From contig NZ_JMLQ01000004.1 of assembly GCF_000686025.1 (NCBI RefSeq), positions 434,001 through 498,000 on the forward strand: a DNA stretch of 64,000 nt, read 5' to 3'. Source of the DNA: Rhodococcus sp. UNC23MFCrub1.1. Its GTDB lineage: Bacteria; Actinomycetota; Actinomycetes; Mycobacteriales; Mycobacteriaceae. Under the pieces are notes generated by a model. It ran no database searches, was not told the DNA's origin, and saw only the letters and a program-made list of their open reading frames with translations. The position numbers were made by a program, and so were the translations under genes. Position 1 is the stretch's first letter. Every line of letters begins with the position of its first letter. Of this stretch, positions 44,325 to 55,002 are shown one piece after another.

Positions 44325-45821
44325 GTGGTGTTGCACGATCCCCGCGAACCCCTCACGTCACCGCTCGACCTCCGGGGTCGCCGGGTTCTCGTCGCCGGTG
44401 GTCGGGTGTCCGGTCGCGCCGTGATTCCCGCGCTGCTCGAGGTGGGAGCCTCGGTGACGGTGGCCGACTCGGACACGTCCTCACTCGAGGCCTGCGCCGA
44501 TCTCGGCGTGGACACGGTGTCGATGGACGCGATCGCCACCGACCGCGACGCGGTGGCCGAGAGCGCCCTCGTCGTCACCAGCCCGGGATTTCGCCCCGAT
44601 TCGCCGTTGCTCACCACCGCGCTCACGGTCGGCGTGCCGGTGTGGGGCGACATCGAGTTCTCCTGGCGTATCGATCAGGCCGAGGTCTACGGGCCGCCGC
44701 GCACCTGGTTGGTGGTCACCGGGACCAACGGCAAGACCACGACGACGTCGATGCTCGCGGCCGTCCTCGACGCGGCGGGAGTGGCGTCCGCGGCGTGCGG
44801 CAACATCGGCGTACCGGTCGTGGACGCGCTGCGACGCGACCCCCGGGCGGACGTGCTCGCCGTGGAACTGTCCTCCTTCCAATTGTTCTGGGCGCCGTCG
44901 GTGCGACCCGCGGCCGGGGTGGTGCTCAACATCGCCGAGGACCATCTCGACTGGCACGGCGGCATGGAGGCCTACGTCCAGGCGAAGCTCCAGGCGCTGC
45001 ACGGCGACGTCGCCGTGGTGGGGCTGGACGACGCGATCGCGTCCACGCTGCGAGCGCGCGCCGCGGCTCCGTTCACGGTCGGGTTCACTGCGCACGACCC
45101 TGCTGCCGGCGATGTCGGTGTCGTGGACGGCACGATCGTGGACCGCGCGTTCGGTGACGCCGAGTCGCTGGTGGAGACGGACGCCATCGAACCCGCAGGG
45201 CCCGCGGGACTGCAGGACGCGCTCGCCGCGGCGTCGCTCGCGCGCGCGGCCGGGGTCTCGGCCGAGCACATCGCGGCCGGTCTGCGGTCGTTCCGCGTCG
45301 GACCGCACCGCGCCGCCGTGGTGCGTGAGCTCGGTGGGGTGCTGTTCGTCGACGACTCGAAGGCCACCAATCCGCACGCCGCGAGGTCGTCGATCCTCGC
45401 GCACGAGCGCGTCGTGTGGCTCGCGGGCGGTCTGCTCAAGGGCGCGGAGGTCGACGATCTCGTCACCGAGGTCGCCCCGCGGCTCGTCGGTGCCGTGGTG
45501 TTCGGCCAGGACGGCGACGTGATCGCGGCAGCACTCGGGCGACACGCGCCGGATGTGCCCGTGGATCGGGTGCCGTCGGGAGACGATGCTGGAGTGGCCG
45601 ATGCGACTGATGTGACTGACGGTGACGAAGTGATGGCACAGGCGGTGCGGGCAGCCGCGCGCCGCGCCGAGCCGGGAACCACCGTGCTCCTGGCACCCTC
45701 GACCGCCTCGTTCGATCAGTTCCGGGACTACGGGCACCGCGGTGACAGCTTCGCCGCCGCCGCCGCGAACCTCGGCCCGCACGATCTCGCTCCCACCGCC
45801 GACCACGGCACGCCGGCATGA
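44325..45821 (+). CDS. murD: UDP-MurNAc-L-alanine:D-glutamate ligase MurD
   Basis: A 498-residue Mur ligase. The N-terminal Rossmann-like domain ([19 protein letters not shown]) binds the nucleotide substrate; [19 protein letters not shown] is the ATP loop, [10 protein letters not shown] and [20 protein letters not shown] follow, then [13 protein letters not shown] of the C-terminal domain. GTG 44325 or 44328 may start it. A short acidic insertion ([16 protein letters not shown]) lies near the C-terminus. The stop overlaps ftsW by ATGA. Confidence 0.97.
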   Translation: MVLHDPREPLTSPLDLRGRRVLVAGGRVSGRAVIPALLEVGASVTVADSDTSSLEACADLGVDTVSMDAIATDRDAVAESALVVTSPGFRPDSPLLTTALTVGVPVWGDIEFSWRIDQAEVYGPPRTWLVVTGTNGKTTTTSMLAAVLDAAGVASAACGNIGVPVVDALRRDPRADVLAVELSSFQLFWAPSVRPAAGVVLNIAEDHLDWHGGMEAYVQAKLQALHGDVAVVGLDDAIASTLRARAAAPFTVGFTAHDPAAGDVGVVDGTIVDRAFGDAESLVETDAIEPAGPAGLQDALAAASLARAAGVSAEHIAAGLRSFRVGPHRAAVVRELGGVLFVDDSKATNPHAARSSILAHERVVWLAGGLLKGAEVDDLVTEVAPRLVGAVVFGQDGDVIAAALGRHAPDVPVDRVPSGDDAGVADATDVTDGDEVMAQAVRAAARRAEPGTTVLLAPSTASFDQFRDYGHRGDSFAAAAANLGPHDLAPTADHGTPA

Positions 45822-47377
45822 GCCCGGCCCGCGGCGCCACGACACCCCCGTCGCGCGCCGGCGGACCCGTGACCGAGCCGGTCACCTCCGCCCGCCCCGG
45901 CCGTACGGCTCCGCGTCGACGACCCGTCCGCGCAAAATTCGAGACGTGGGTCGACCGGCCCCTCGCGTCCTTCCACCTCATCGTCACCGTGGCGGCGCTG
46001 CTCACCATCCTCGGACTCGTCATGGTGCTGTCCGCGTCGTCCGTCGAGGCCTACGCCGAGGACGGTTCCGCGTACACGATGTTCACCCGGCAGGCCATCT
46101 TCACCGTGGTCGGCCTGGTGCTCTTCGTCGTGGCGCTGCGCCTCCCCATCCGGATCCTGCGCGAGATGTCGTTCCCGATGTTCGTGGTGTCGGTGATCCT
46201 GCTGGTGCTCGTGCTGATCCCCGGCATCGGAACGGTCGCGCAGGGCACCCGCGGATGGTTCACCATCGGCGGAGTCGGCCTCCAGCCGTCGGAGATCTCG
46301 AAGGTGACCTTCGCCGTGTGGGGCGCGCACCTGCTGGCGTCGCGCCGGGCGGAGCGTGCCGACCTCAAGGGTCTGCTGATTCCCCTGGTGCCCGCCGCGA
46401 TGGTGATCTTCTTCCTCATCGTGATGCAGCCCGACCTAGGTACCACCGTGGCCCTGGGCATCATCCTCATGGCTCTGCTGTGGTTCGCGGGTCTGCCGGT
46501 CAAGGTGTTCGGATCGGTCGTCGGCGGCCTCTTCCTGGCGGCGGTGGTGCTCGCCCTGACGGCCGGGTACCGCTCCGCGCGTATCCAGCAGTGGCTGAAC
46601 CCCGGCAGCGACCCGCAGGGCACCGGGTACCAGTCGCGGCAGGCGCTGTACTCCCTGGCCGACGGTGGGTTGTTCGGTCTCGGCCTGGGTCAGAGCCGAG
46701 CCAAGTGGAGCTATCTTCCCAACGCGCACAACGACTTCATCTTCGCGATCATCGGCGAGGAACTCGGCCTGGTCGGGTGCATCGCGGTCATCGGACTGTT
46801 CGGGCTGCTGGTCTTCACGGGCCTGCGCATCGCGGCGCGGGTGCCCGATCCGTTCATGAAGATCCTGGTGGCGACGTTCACCGTCTGGATCCTCGCGCAG
46901 GCCGCCATCAACATCGGCTACGTCATCGGGCTCCTGCCCGTGACGGGACTGCAGTTGCCCCTGGTGTCCGCGGGCGGAACGTCCACCGCCATCACACTTC
47001 TGGTGCTCGGGCTGCTCGCCAACATCTCGCGACACGAACCCGAGGCGGTGGCCGCACTCGCGTCGGGTCACGACGGGAAGTTCGGCAGACTGCTCAGACT
47101 GCCGGTGCCCGAGCCCTACTCGCCGGTCAAGGCGTCGCAGGCGCGAGGCGGGCCGCGTGGTCCGGGCCGACAGGGGGTGGCGGGACCCGCTGCGCGCCAG
47201 GCGTTGCCGCCACAGGCGCGACGACGCGAGTCCGAGTCCCGCGCGGCACGCCCCGCTCCCGAGCGACACGCGTCCGGACGCCCGTCCGCGCGGGATCCCC
47301 GACGGGGCGCCGCGGACATGGCACGCAGCGCCGCTGCCCGCGACGCACGATCACGAGAACGGAGACATCACCGGTGA
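45818..47377 (+). CDS. ftsW: Septal peptidoglycan polymerase FtsW (SEDS family)
   Basis: A 519-residue SEDS glycosyltransferase with ten membrane helices that polymerises lipid II at the septum with Pbp[53 protein letters not shown] with the catalytic-region Asp, and [12 protein letters not shown] are diagnostic. Both termini are long and basic; the C-terminal 130 residues are Arg/Ala/Pro-rich and probably cytoplasmic. Overlaps both neighbours by four bases. Confidence 0.97.
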   Translation: MSPARGATTPPSRAGGPVTEPVTSARPGRTAPRRRPVRAKFETWVDRPLASFHLIVTVAALLTILGLVMVLSASSVEAYAEDGSAYTMFTRQAIFTVVGLVLFVVALRLPIRILREMSFPMFVVSVILLVLVLIPGIGTVAQGTRGWFTIGGVGLQPSEISKVTFAVWGAHLLASRRAERADLKGLLIPLVPAAMVIFFLIVMQPDLGTTVALGIILMALLWFAGLPVKVFGSVVGGLFLAAVVLALTAGYRSARIQQWLNPGSDPQGTGYQSRQALYSLADGGLFGLGLGQSRAKWSYLPNAHNDFIFAIIGEELGLVGCIAVIGLFGLLVFTGLRIAARVPDPFMKILVATFTVWILAQAAINIGYVIGLLPVTGLQLPLVSAGGTSTAITLLVLGLLANISRHEPEAVAALASGHDGKFGRLLRLPVPEPYSPVKASQARGGPRGPGRQGVAGPAARQALPPQARRRESESRAARPAPERHASGRPSARDPRRGAADMARSAAARDARSRERRHHR

Positions 47378-48495
47378 CAGGCTCTTCCGGCGTGTCCGTC
47401 GTCGTCGCCGGCGGCGGCACGGCGGGACACATCGAACCAGCTCTCGCAGTGGCCGACGCCCTGCGGGAGCTGGACCCGTCGATACGGGTGACGGCACTCG
47501 GAACCGAACGCGGGCTCGAGACGACGCTGGTACCCGCCCGCGGTTACGAGTTGGCACTCGTTCCGCCGGTGCCGTTGCCGCGCAAGCTGACCCGGTCGCT
47601 GTTCGCGTTGCCGGCGAACGTCGTGCGATCGGTCCGCGCCACGCGTGCGGTCCTGCGCGACGTCGACGCCGACGTGGTGATCGGCTTCGGCGGGTACGTC
47701 GCGCTGCCGGCCTACCTCGCCGCTCGCGGCACGGTGCCCGTGATCGTGCACGAGGCGAACGCGCGGGCCGGTATCGCGAACAAGGTGGGCGCCCGCCTGG
47801 CGACGAGAGTCCTCGCCGCCGTCGCCGGCTCCGGGATCCACGGCCGCGGGTCGTCGGAGGCCGAGATCGTGGGCATCCCCGTCCGGCCGACCATCACCGA
47901 GCTCGACCGGGCCGGACTGCGCGCCGAGGCGCGTGCGCACTTCGGACTGCCGCAGCACGGTCCCGTGCTGCTCGTGTTCGGTGGGTCGCAGGGCGCCCGA
48001 TCGCTCAACCTCGCGGTGTCCGGCGCGTCGGCCGCGCTCGCGGCCGCCGGCGTGTCGGTGCTCCACGCGCACGGCCCGAAGAACACCCTCGACGTTGCCA
48101 CGGCCGATCCGGACGCCCCGTACGTGGCGGTGCCGTACCTGACCCGCATGGACCTCGCCTACGCCGCCGCCGATGCCGTCGTGTGCCGGTCGGGCGCGAT
48201 GACCGTCGCGGAGGTCTCGGCCGTCGGTCTGCCCGCCTTCTACGTACCCTTGCCCCATGGCAACGGGGAACAAGAACTCAACGCGGGCCCGATCGTCGCG
48301 GCCGGCGGTGGTGTCGTGATCGCCGACGCCGACCTCACGCCGGAGTTCGTGGCCACCGACGTGGTGTCGCTGCTGACCGATCCCGATCGCGTGTCGGCCA
48401 TGAGTGCGGCCGCCGCGGGCGCGGGTCATCGAGGCGCCGCCGCGGAGGTCGCGCGCATCGTTCTCGAGGTCGCCGGACGAGGTGGTCGGGCATGA
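47374..48495 (+). CDS. murG: Lipid II synthase MurG (undecaprenyl-PP-MurNAc-pentapeptide GlcNAc transferase)
   Basis: A 373-residue GT-B enzyme (GT28) that adds GlcNAc to lipid I on the inner membrane face. [21 protein letters not shown] is the first G-loop, [13 protein letters not shown] and [16 protein letters not shown] follow, then [30 protein letters not shown] and [10 protein letters not shown] for UDP-GlcNAc. GTG 47374 overlaps the ftsW stop; ATG of murC overlaps its own. Confidence 0.97.
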   Translation: MTGSSGVSVVVAGGGTAGHIEPALAVADALRELDPSIRVTALGTERGLETTLVPARGYELALVPPVPLPRKLTRSLFALPANVVRSVRATRAVLRDVDADVVIGFGGYVALPAYLAARGTVPVIVHEANARAGIANKVGARLATRVLAAVAGSGIHGRGSSEAEIVGIPVRPTITELDRAGLRAEARAHFGLPQHGPVLLVFGGSQGARSLNLAVSGASAALAAAGVSVLHAHGPKNTLDVATADPDAPYVAVPYLTRMDLAYAAADAVVCRSGAMTVAEVSAVGLPAFYVPLPHGNGEQELNAGPIVAAGGGVVIADADLTPEFVATDVVSLLTDPDRVSAMSAAAAGAGHRGAAAEVARIVLEVAGRGGRA

Positions 48496-49967
48496 CGCGA
48501 CACACCGTTGACGCGACCCTGCCGCCCGAACTGCAGCGCGTGCACATGGTCGGCATCGGGGGAGCGGGCATGTCGGGGATAGCCCGGATCCTGCTCTCGC
48601 GCGGTGGCCAGGTGTCGGGCTCCGACGCCAAGGAGAGTCGCGGCGTGAAGGCGCTGCGCGCCCGCGGTGCCCAGATACGGATCGGGCACGACGCGTCGGC
48701 GCTCGACATGCTCGAAGGCGGCCCGACGGCGTTGGTCACCACGCACGCGGCCATCCCGAAGACGAACCCGGAGCTGGTCGCGGCCGCCGAGCGTGGTGTG
48801 CCCGTCCTCCTGCGTCCGGCCGTGCTCGCCTCGCTGATGAAGGGTTTCCGCACCGTCCTGGTGTCGGGGACGCACGGCAAGACCTCCACCACGTCGATGC
48901 TCGTCGTCGCGCTGCAGCACTGCGGTGCGGATCCGTCCTTCGCCGTGGGCGGCGAGCTGAACGAAGCGGGTACCAACTCTCATCACGGCACCGGCGAGGT
49001 CTTCGTCGCGGAGGCGGACGAGAGCGACGGGTCGCTGCTGCAGTACGACCCCGACGTCATCGTCGTCACCAACGTGGAGGCGGATCACCTCGACTACTTC
49101 GGCAGCGAGGACGCCTACGTCCAGGTGTTCGACGATTTCGCCGCTCGTCTGTCCGCCGGCGGTGCGCTGGTGGTGTGCACGGACGACCCCGGGTCGCGGG
49201 AGCTGGCGCGTCGGGTCGCCGCGAAGGCGATCGACGGTGTGCGGGTTCTGACGTACGGCTCCGAGGACGCGCAGGTCGACGGCGCCGAGGTGTCCGCGAC
49301 GCTGCTCGGGTGGGAGCCCGAGGACACCGGCGGCGTGGTGCAGTTCCGGCTGGCCGGCGAGGACCGTGCCCGCACCGTGCGCCTGGGTGTGCCCGGCCGG
49401 CACATGGCGCTGAACGCGCTGGCCGCCATCGTCGCCGCGCGCGAGACCGGGGCCGGAGTCGACGAGATCATCGAGGGGCTGGCCGGGTTCGCCGGTGTGC
49501 ACCGACGGTTCCAGTTGCAGGGCCGTGAGCGCGGCGTGCGCGTGTTCGACGACTACGCCCACCATCCCACCGAGGTCCGCGCGGTGCTCGGTGCCGCGGC
49601 GGACCTGGTGCGCACCGCGGACACCGCGACCCCCGGTCGCGTGATCGTCGTGTTCCAGCCCCACCTGTACTCGCGCACGGTGACCTTCGCGGACCAGTTC
49701 GCGGCCGCCCTGGATCTGGCCGACGAGGTGGTCGTGCTCGACGTCTACGGCGCGCGCGAGGAGCCGGTTCCCGGTGTCAGCGGAGCGACGGTGGCCCGGT
49801 CGGTGACCAAGCCGGTGCACTACCAGCCCGATCTGTCCGCGGTGCCGCGTCAGGTGGCGCACCTGTGTGTCGCCGGCGACATCGTGGTGACGATGGGCGC
49901 GGGCGACGTGACCATGCTGGGAAGCCAGATCCTCGACGCTCTCCGCTCCACCCCGGCGCGGCGCTGA
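48492..49967 (+). CDS. murC: UDP-N-acetylmuramate-L-alanine ligase MurC
   Basis: A 491-residue Mur ligase, first of the peptide-adding series. [18 protein letters not shown] is the nucleotide-binding start, [18 protein letters not shown] the ATP loop, and [21 protein letters not shown] plus [15 protein letters not shown] are specific to MurC. The ATG at 48492 overlaps murG (ATGA). All Mur ligases from C to F occur in this cluster, though murC follows murE, F and D, as is usual here. Confidence 0.98.
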   Translation: MTRHTVDATLPPELQRVHMVGIGGAGMSGIARILLSRGGQVSGSDAKESRGVKALRARGAQIRIGHDASALDMLEGGPTALVTTHAAIPKTNPELVAAAERGVPVLLRPAVLASLMKGFRTVLVSGTHGKTSTTSMLVVALQHCGADPSFAVGGELNEAGTNSHHGTGEVFVAEADESDGSLLQYDPDVIVVTNVEADHLDYFGSEDAYVQVFDDFAARLSAGGALVVCTDDPGSRELARRVAAKAIDGVRVLTYGSEDAQVDGAEVSATLLGWEPEDTGGVVQFRLAGEDRARTVRLGVPGRHMALNALAAIVAARETGAGVDEIIEGLAGFAGVHRRFQLQGRERGVRVFDDYAHHPTEVRAVLGAAADLVRTADTATPGRVIVVFQPHLYSRTVTFADQFAAALDLADEVVVLDVYGAREEPVPGVSGATVARSVTKPVHYQPDLSAVPRQVAHLCVAGDIVVTMGAGDVTMLGSQILDALRSTPARR

Positions 49968-49981
49968 GTTCGGGACGTGAC

Positions 49982-50773
49982 ATGGCAGGACGACAGACCG
50001 TGAACGCGCGCGGTACCGGCCGCACCCGACCCGCGGCCACACCGCGTCGTGTCGGTGCGGAGCGGTCGACGCGGTCGCGCACGTCGACGCGGGCGCCGGC
50101 GCGCGAACCGCGTGTCGGTCGCCGCAGCAAGCTGTTGATCCTTCTCGCGCTCGTCGCCTCGGTCGCCTTCGTGGCGGTGTCGTACTTCGGTCCGCTGTGG
50201 GCGGTCTCCTCCGTGCAGGTGAACGGCAACGCCGCGGTCTCGCGCGAGCAGGTCGTGCAGACGCTGCAGGTCGCGGAGGGGACACCCCTGCCGAGAGTGG
50301 ACACGGATGCTGCCGCGGCGCGGGTCGCCGCCATCCCGAAGGTCGCGTCGGTCCGGGTCCAGCGCGTGTACCCGTCAACGGTGCGGGTCACGGTCGAGGA
50401 GCGCGTTCCCGTCGTCTTCTTCGACGCGGCGGACGGTACCCATCTGATGGACGCCGAGGCCGTCGACTTCGCGGTGGAACCGCCCCCGCCCGGGGTGGTG
50501 CGCATGGTGGTGGCCAGCCCGTCCTTCGGCAACCTCGAGACCCGTGCGGCCCTGTCGGTGCTCACCGCGCTGCCCGGTCCGCTGCGATCGCAGGTGGCAC
50601 AGATCGACGCGCCGACCATCTCGGCGGTGTCGTTGACGTTGTACGACGGCCGGGTCGTGGTGTGGGGGAGCAGTGAGGACACGGAGTACAAGGCGTCCAT
50701 CGCTCTGCCACTGCTCACGCAGCCGGGTCAGACCTACGACGTGTCGAGTCCGGATCTGCCGACCATTCGGTGA
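49982..50773 (+). CDS. ftsQ: Cell division protein FtsQ
   Basis: A 263-residue bitopic divisome protein. A 75-residue basic cytoplasmic tail precedes one helix (LLILLALVASVAFVAVSYF), then a POTRA domain (VSSVQVNGNAAVSREQVVQTL through VEERVPVVFF) and a C-terminal FtsQ domain. It recruits FtsL/FtsB and regulates FtsW-FtsI. ATG 49982 lies 14 bases after murC. About 175 bases of non-coding sequence with ftsZ promoter elements follow. Confidence 0.94.
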   Translation: MAGRQTVNARGTGRTRPAATPRRVGAERSTRSRTSTRAPAREPRVGRRSKLLILLALVASVAFVAVSYFGPLWAVSSVQVNGNAAVSREQVVQTLQVAEGTPLPRVDTDAAAARVAAIPKVASVRVQRVYPSTVRVTVEERVPVVFFDAADGTHLMDAEAVDFAVEPPPPGVVRMVVASPSFGNLETRAALSVLTALPGPLRSQVAQIDAPTISAVSLTLYDGRVVVWGSSEDTEYKASIALPLLTQPGQTYDVSSPDLPTIR

Positions 50774-50864
50774 CGGTGACGTCCCACATATTTTTCCTGC
50801 GCGTGTCGGCGCGCCTAATGGAACCCGCCGAGCGGTGTCTCTAGCGTTTCACCCAGTCGATCAC

Positions 50865-50891
50865 TTGACATAACTATGAACCTATGGTTCA
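50865..50891 (+). promoter_or_regulatory. Candidate ftsZ promoter/operator region
   Basis: TTGACA (50865-50870), a perfect -35 hexamer, is followed by an inverted repeat TGAACC-TAT-GGTTCA (50877-50891). A -10 at standard spacing is not clear, so the exact promoter is unresolved. The AT-rich patch stands out in the 174-base ftsQ-ftsZ gap, where mycobacteria have several ftsZ promoters. Confidence 0.45.
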
Positions 50892-50947
50892 GGTTGAGGG
50901 TTTGCCTCGACTGCATCATGCACACCAACCACGGAAGGCGAGAGCCC

Positions 50948-52129
50948 ATGACGCCCCCGCACAACTACCTCGCCGTAATCAAGGTCGTCGGCATCGGCGG
51001 CGGCGGCGTCAACGCGGTCAACCGCATGATCGAGCAGGGACTCAAGGGAGTCGAGTTCATCGCGGTCAACACGGACGCGCAGGCGCTGCTCATGTCGGAC
51101 GCCGACGTCAAGCTCGACGTCGGTCGCGAACTCACCCGAGGCCTCGGCGCGGGTGCCGATCCCGAGGTGGGCCGCAAGGCCGCCGAGGATCACAAGGACG
51201 AGATCGAAGAGGTGCTCAAGGGCGCCGACATGGTGTTCGTCACCGCGGGCGAGGGTGGCGGCACCGGCACCGGTGGAGCCCCCGTCGTCGCGAGCATCGC
51301 GCGCAAGCTCGGCGCCCTCACCGTCGGTGTGGTGACACGCCCGTTCTCCTTCGAGGGCAAGCGGCGCGGCGGTCAGGCCGACGTCGGCATCCAGGGTCTG
51401 CGCGAGTCGTGCGACACCCTCATCGTCATCCCGAACGACCGGCTGCTGCAGCTCGGCGACGCGGCCGTCAGCCTCATGGACGCGTTCCGCTCCGCCGACG
51501 AGGTGCTGCTCAACGGTGTCCAGGGCATCACCGACCTCATCACCACTCCCGGCCTCATCAACGTGGACTTCGCCGACGTCAAGGGCGTCATGTCCGGTGC
51601 GGGCAGCGCCCTCATGGGCATCGGGTCCTCGCGCGGCGAGGGGCGCGCCATCAAGGCGGCCGAGTCGGCCATCAACTCGCCGTTGCTCGAGGCGTCCATG
51701 GAGGGTGCACGCGGAGTCCTCCTCTCCATCGCCGGCGGATCCGATCTCGGTCTGTTCGAGATCAACGAAGCGGCATCGCTGGTGCAGGAGGCCGCGCACA
51801 TCGACGCCAACATCATCTTCGGCACCGTGATCGACGATTCGCTGGGCGACGAGGTGCGCGTCACCGTCATCGCCGCCGGTTTCGACGGCAGCGGTCCGGC
51901 CCGTCGCCCCATCGAGGCACCGCAGAGTCAGTCTCGCGGCGCCACCGTGGGAACGGCCCGCGCGGGCGAGACGCGTACCGAGGACGACGGTCCCGCCGTC
52001 TTCCGCGACGCGCCGTCCTCGTCTCTTCCCCCCATCGGCGAGCGCGCCGCGCGTGCCACCGGACATCCCGTCCGGGTGGAGGACGAGGGCGACGACGACG
52101 TGGACGTGCCCTCCTTCATGCGTCGGTGA
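50948..52129 (+). CDS. ftsZ: Cell division GTPase FtsZ
   Basis: A 393-residue tubulin homologue that forms the Z-ring. The start [20 protein letters not shown] matches mycobacterial FtsZ exactly, settling ATG 50948 against an upstream ATG at 50876. [12 protein letters not shown] is the tubulin signature, VNVD-like [20 protein letters not shown] the T7 loop. A linker of about 70 residues ends in the conserved tail [11 protein letters not shown], which binds SepF and FtsW. The stop overlaps pgeF (GTGA). Confidence 0.98.
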   Translation: MTPPHNYLAVIKVVGIGGGGVNAVNRMIEQGLKGVEFIAVNTDAQALLMSDADVKLDVGRELTRGLGAGADPEVGRKAAEDHKDEIEEVLKGADMVFVTAGEGGGTGTGGAPVVASIARKLGALTVGVVTRPFSFEGKRRGGQADVGIQGLRESCDTLIVIPNDRLLQLGDAAVSLMDAFRSADEVLLNGVQGITDLITTPGLINVDFADVKGVMSGAGSALMGIGSSRGEGRAIKAAESAINSPLLEASMEGARGVLLSIAGGSDLGLFEINEAASLVQEAAHIDANIIFGTVIDDSLGDEVRVTVIAAGFDGSGPARRPIEAPQSQSRGATVGTARAGETRTEDDGPAVFRDAPSSSLPPIGERAARATGHPVRVEDEGDDDVDVPSFMRR

Positions 52130-52857
52130 GCATCTCCGACCGCGGCTACCGTGTCCGGCGCGTGACGACGTCACGCGCCGGAGGCGTGTCCGAACCGCCC
52201 TACGATTCCTTCAATCTCGGTGATCACGTCGGTGACGACCCGGCGCACGTGGAGGCCAATCGGCGTCGTCTCGCCGAGAAGATCGGTCTGTCTCCCGAGC
52301 GTCTCGTGTGGATGGACCAGATTCACGGTCGATCCGTCGCGACGGTGGACGGACCGGTCTCCGGACCGGTCGAGGCCACCGACGCCCTCGTCACCACCCA
52401 GCGCGACCTCGCGCTCGTCGTCCTGGCCGCCGACTGCGTGCCGCTCCTGTTGTCCGACGATGCCGCGGGCGTCGTCGCCGCCGTTCACGCCGGCCGCGTC
52501 GGTGCTCGGATCGGCATCGTCCCGCGCGTTCTCGACGCCATGGTGGCCGCGGGCGCCGCCGTCTCCCGGATCGAGGCGTTCCTCGGCCCGGCGGCCGGGG
52601 GAGACGACTACGAGGTGCCGCGCACCATGCAGATCGACGTCGAGACCCACCTGCCGGGCAGCGCGACGCGTACTCGCAAGGGCACACCCGGTCTCGACAT
52701 CCGGGCGGGCCTGCGTCGCCAGTTGCTCGAGGCCGGCGTCGCCGGAGTGGCCGCCGATCCGCGCGAGACCATCACGGACCGTTCGCTGTTCAGCCACCGC
52801 CGGGGGTCGCCCACGGGGCGGCACGCCGGTGTCGTGTGGATGGACACGACCTCGTGA
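52126..52857 (+). CDS. pgeF: Peptidoglycan editing factor PgeF/YfiH (laccase-domain protein)
   Basis: A 243-residue DUF152 protein. The metal-binding site is visible as His in MDQIHGRSV, Cys in [10 protein letters not shown] and His in [10 protein letters not shown]. coli YfiH removes L-Ser wrongly added to UDP-MurNAc in place of L-Ala; the location among mur and fts genes agrees with that role. GTG 52126 overlaps ftsZ, and the stop overlaps the next gene. Confidence 0.93.
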   Translation: MSISDRGYRVRRVTTSRAGGVSEPPYDSFNLGDHVGDDPAHVEANRRRLAEKIGLSPERLVWMDQIHGRSVATVDGPVSGPVEATDALVTTQRDLALVVLAADCVPLLLSDDAAGVVAAVHAGRVGARIGIVPRVLDAMVAAGAAVSRIEAFLGPAAGGDDYEVPRTMQIDVETHLPGSATRTRKGTPGLDIRAGLRRQLLEAGVAGVAADPRETITDRSLFSHRRGSPTGRHAGVVWMDTTS

Positions 52858-53579
52858 CCGCGCCGGACGATCGGCGGACGTATCTCGCGGACCATCTCGC
52901 CGAGGTCCGCGATCGACTGTCGCGCGCCTGTGCGGCCGCGGATCGCGCACCCGATTCCGTGACCCTGCTTCCCGTCACCAAGTTCTTCCCGGCCTCCGAC
53001 GTCGCACTGCTGCGCGAGCTCGGGTGCACCGAGTTCGGCGAGTCGCGCGAGCAGGACGCGTCTCCCAAGGTCGCCGAGATCGGCACCGACGGTGTGCGCT
53101 GGCACATGATCGGCCGCCTGCAGCGCAACAAGGCGAAAGCTGTTGCCGCCTGGGCACATGCGATCCACTCGGTGGACACCGACCGTCTGGTCACCGCACT
53201 CGGCAAGGCGGTCGCGGGCGCGGTGGACAACGGTGACAGGACTGCGGATCTGGACGTCTACGTGCAGGTGAGTCTGGACGGTGACACGCATCGCGGAGGC
53301 GTGGACCGCGAAGACCTGGAGGCACTCACCGCGCAGGTGTCCGAGACCTCGGGTCTGCGACTCGCCGGGCTCATGGCGGTGCCCCCGTTGGGTGCGGACG
53401 CCGACGCGTCGTTCGAGGATCTGCAGCGTCTTCACACGCAGGTCCTCGCCTCACATCCGGGCGCGACCGGACTCTCGGCCGGGATGACGGGCGACCTGGA
53501 AGAGGCTGTCCGACACGGGTCCACGTGTGTGCGTGTCGGAACCGCAATCCTCGGTCCACGGCCGATAACCTCGCCTTGA
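52854..53579 (+). CDS. YggS-family pyridoxal phosphate homeostasis protein
   Basis: A 241-residue alanine racemase-like TIM barrel without the second domain. The PLP lysine is in TLLPVTKFFPASDV; FGESREQDASPKVAEI, WHMIGRLQRNKAKAV and LSAGMTGDLEEAVRHGST are conserved. It balances PLP and amino acid pools rather than catalysing a known reaction. GTG 52854 overlaps pgeF. An 81-base gap with an AGGAAGG site leads to sepF. Confidence 0.95.
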   Translation: MTAPDDRRTYLADHLAEVRDRLSRACAAADRAPDSVTLLPVTKFFPASDVALLRELGCTEFGESREQDASPKVAEIGTDGVRWHMIGRLQRNKAKAVAAWAHAIHSVDTDRLVTALGKAVAGAVDNGDRTADLDVYVQVSLDGDTHRGGVDREDLEALTAQVSETSGLRLAGLMAVPPLGADADASFEDLQRLHTQVLASHPGATGLSAGMTGDLEEAVRHGSTCVRVGTAILGPRPITSP

Positions 53580-53660
53580 CGACATGAACACCATCGTCAC
53601 CACGGACTTACTCCAGTCACACGAGTACCAGCCACACCGCCACGCCAGGAAGGTCGACCG

Positions 53661-54368
53661 ATGAGCACGTTGCACAAGTTCAAGGCTTACTTCGGCATGG
53701 TCCCACTCGACGATTTCGAGGACGACTACCTCGACGACACGGATGCGCCCGTCGCATCCCGGTCGTCGCGTGGCGGATACGGAAAATCGATGGACGACCA
53801 TGATTACGCCGATCGCGACTACGCCGAGCCGGCGTTCGTCGGTGGTCGCCGGGACGAGGACGACGACTACGAGCGTCCCGAGCCCCGGCACAGCGCTCGG
53901 GTGGCGCCGCTGTCGTCGCGCTCCGGTGGCGGATCCCGCTCCGGCGGCGCGATGCGCACCTCCACCCGCGGCGCCCTCGCGATGGACACTCGCATGGACC
54001 CGCACTCGGAGCTGCGTCGCAGCGAGCCCCGTCACGCCGAACCGCGCGTGTCCGACCGCCGCCAGGCCGCACTCGACGACGGGGGCCCCATGTCGACCAT
54101 CACCACGCTGCGTCCGCGTGACTACAGCGAGGCGCGCACGATCGGCGAGCGCTTCCGTGACGGCACGCCCGTCATCATGGATCTGGTCGAGATGAGCAAC
54201 GCCGACGCCAAGCGCCTCGTCGACTTCGCCGCGGGCCTCGCGTTCGCGTTGCGTGGTTCGTTCGACAAGGTCGCCACGAAGGTGTTCCTGCTCTCACCGG
54301 CCGACGTCGACGTCTCCGCCGAAGAGCGTCGCCGGATCGCCGAGACGGGCTTCTACAACCAGCAGTGA
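53661..54368 (+). CDS. sepF: Cell division protein SepF
   Basis: A 235-residue FtsZ anchor. The N-terminal amphipathic membrane-binding helix is [20 protein letters not shown] disordered acidic and Arg/Ser-rich linker of about 120 residues follows, then the compact SepF domain ([60 protein letters not shown]). In actinobacteria lacking FtsA, SepF is the essential membrane tether of FtsZ. ATG 53661 has AGGAAGG upstream. Confidence 0.96.
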   Translation: MSTLHKFKAYFGMVPLDDFEDDYLDDTDAPVASRSSRGGYGKSMDDHDYADRDYAEPAFVGGRRDEDDDYERPEPRHSARVAPLSSRSGGGSRSGGAMRTSTRGALAMDTRMDPHSELRRSEPRHAEPRVSDRRQAALDDGGPMSTITTLRPRDYSEARTIGERFRDGTPVIMDLVEMSNADAKRLVDFAAGLAFALRGSFDKVATKVFLLSPADVDVSAEERRRIAETGFYNQQ

Positions 54369-54393
54369 CGTCTCACACGGCGCGGTGGGCCGG

Positions 54394-54433
54394 TCTCGCA
54401 GTGCGAGATGGCCTCCCCGTGTCGCGAGATGGC
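54394..54433. repeat. GCGAGA repeat element upstream of yggT
   Basis: TCTCGC (54394-54399) and GCGAGA (54403-54408) form an inverted repeat around AGT. The ten-mer GCGAGATGGC at 54403-54412 recurs at 54424-54433, a 21-base period. The cluster lies in the 139-base sepF-yggT gap, outside coding sequence. It could be a protein-binding array or a dispersed palindromic repeat unit; only one copy is in this window. Confidence 0.55.
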
Positions 54434-54479
54434 ATTGTGGTGTCGTGCGTGATCAGAAAGTTGTGTCGGTGTCGGTCTC

Positions 54480-54496
54480 TCCTGCGTTTCGCAGGA
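54480..54496 (+). promoter_or_regulatory. Hairpin overlapping the yggT ribosome binding site
   Basis: TCCTGCG (54480-54486) pairs with CGCAGGA (54490-54496) across TTT. The only good Shine-Dalgarno for yggT, AGGAC at 54493-54497, forms the descending arm, so folding would mask it. This may tune translation of the small membrane protein. Confidence 0.5.
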
Positions 54497-54507
54497 CGGT
54501 GAGCTGA

Positions 54508-54786
54508 GTGTTCGCGGTCCTGTACTTCATCCTGTTCGTCTTCTGGCTGTTGCTCATCGGCCGGATCATCGTCGAGTTCATCCGTTCGTTCGCACGTGAC
54601 TGGCGTCCGACGGGTGTGGTCGTGGTCGTACTCGAAGCGATCTTCACGGTCACCGATCCGCCGGTCAAGCTGCTGCGGCGCATCATCCCGCCACTGAATC
54701 TGGGCGGTGTCCGGCTCGACCTGTCCATCATGGTGCTGCTCTTCATCGTCTTCATCCTGATGCGCGTGGTGCAGGGCGTCGGCTGA
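54508..54786 (+). CDS. YggT-family membrane protein (Rv2146c-like)
   Basis: A 92-residue protein with two membrane helices: VLYFILFVFWLLLIGRIIVEF and LSIMVLLFIVFILMRVVQG, joined by a loop with the family motif TDPPVKLLRRIIPPLNLGGVRLDLS. Biochemical role unknown; YggT genes follow sepF in most Gram-positives and are tied to wall growth. GTG 54508. The gene is the last before wag31, across a 216-base gap. Confidence 0.94.
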   Translation: MFAVLYFILFVFWLLLIGRIIVEFIRSFARDWRPTGVVVVVLEAIFTVTDPPVKLLRRIIPPLNLGGVRLDLSIMVLLFIVFILMRVVQGVG

Positions 54787-54851
54787 CGGTGAGTTCCGTC
54801 GACGGCGACAATGTCCCGTGTGACAGAATGTTGCTCGAAGGTGCACGATGA

Positions 54852-54879
54852 GTGACCATCGCTCTTTGTGCGATATAAC
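54852..54879 (+). promoter_or_regulatory. Candidate wag31 promoter
   Basis: GTGACC (54852-54857) and TATAAC (54874-54879) are 16 bases apart in the 216-base gap before wag31. TATAAC is a good sigma-A type -10 and lies in one of the few AT-rich patches here; the -35 is weak. A start would give a leader of roughly 115 bases. No other feature is seen in this gap. Confidence 0.4.
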
Positions 54880-55002
54880 TGAATGTCCTGGTTGCCCCCA
54901 CTACGGCAGCCGGGTGCCACTGCCACTGTTGATCGAACGAATGCTCGCGTACATCGCTTGTCGATGCTCCACCGCTCTCGAGACGCGTGAAGGGACCCTT
55001 CC

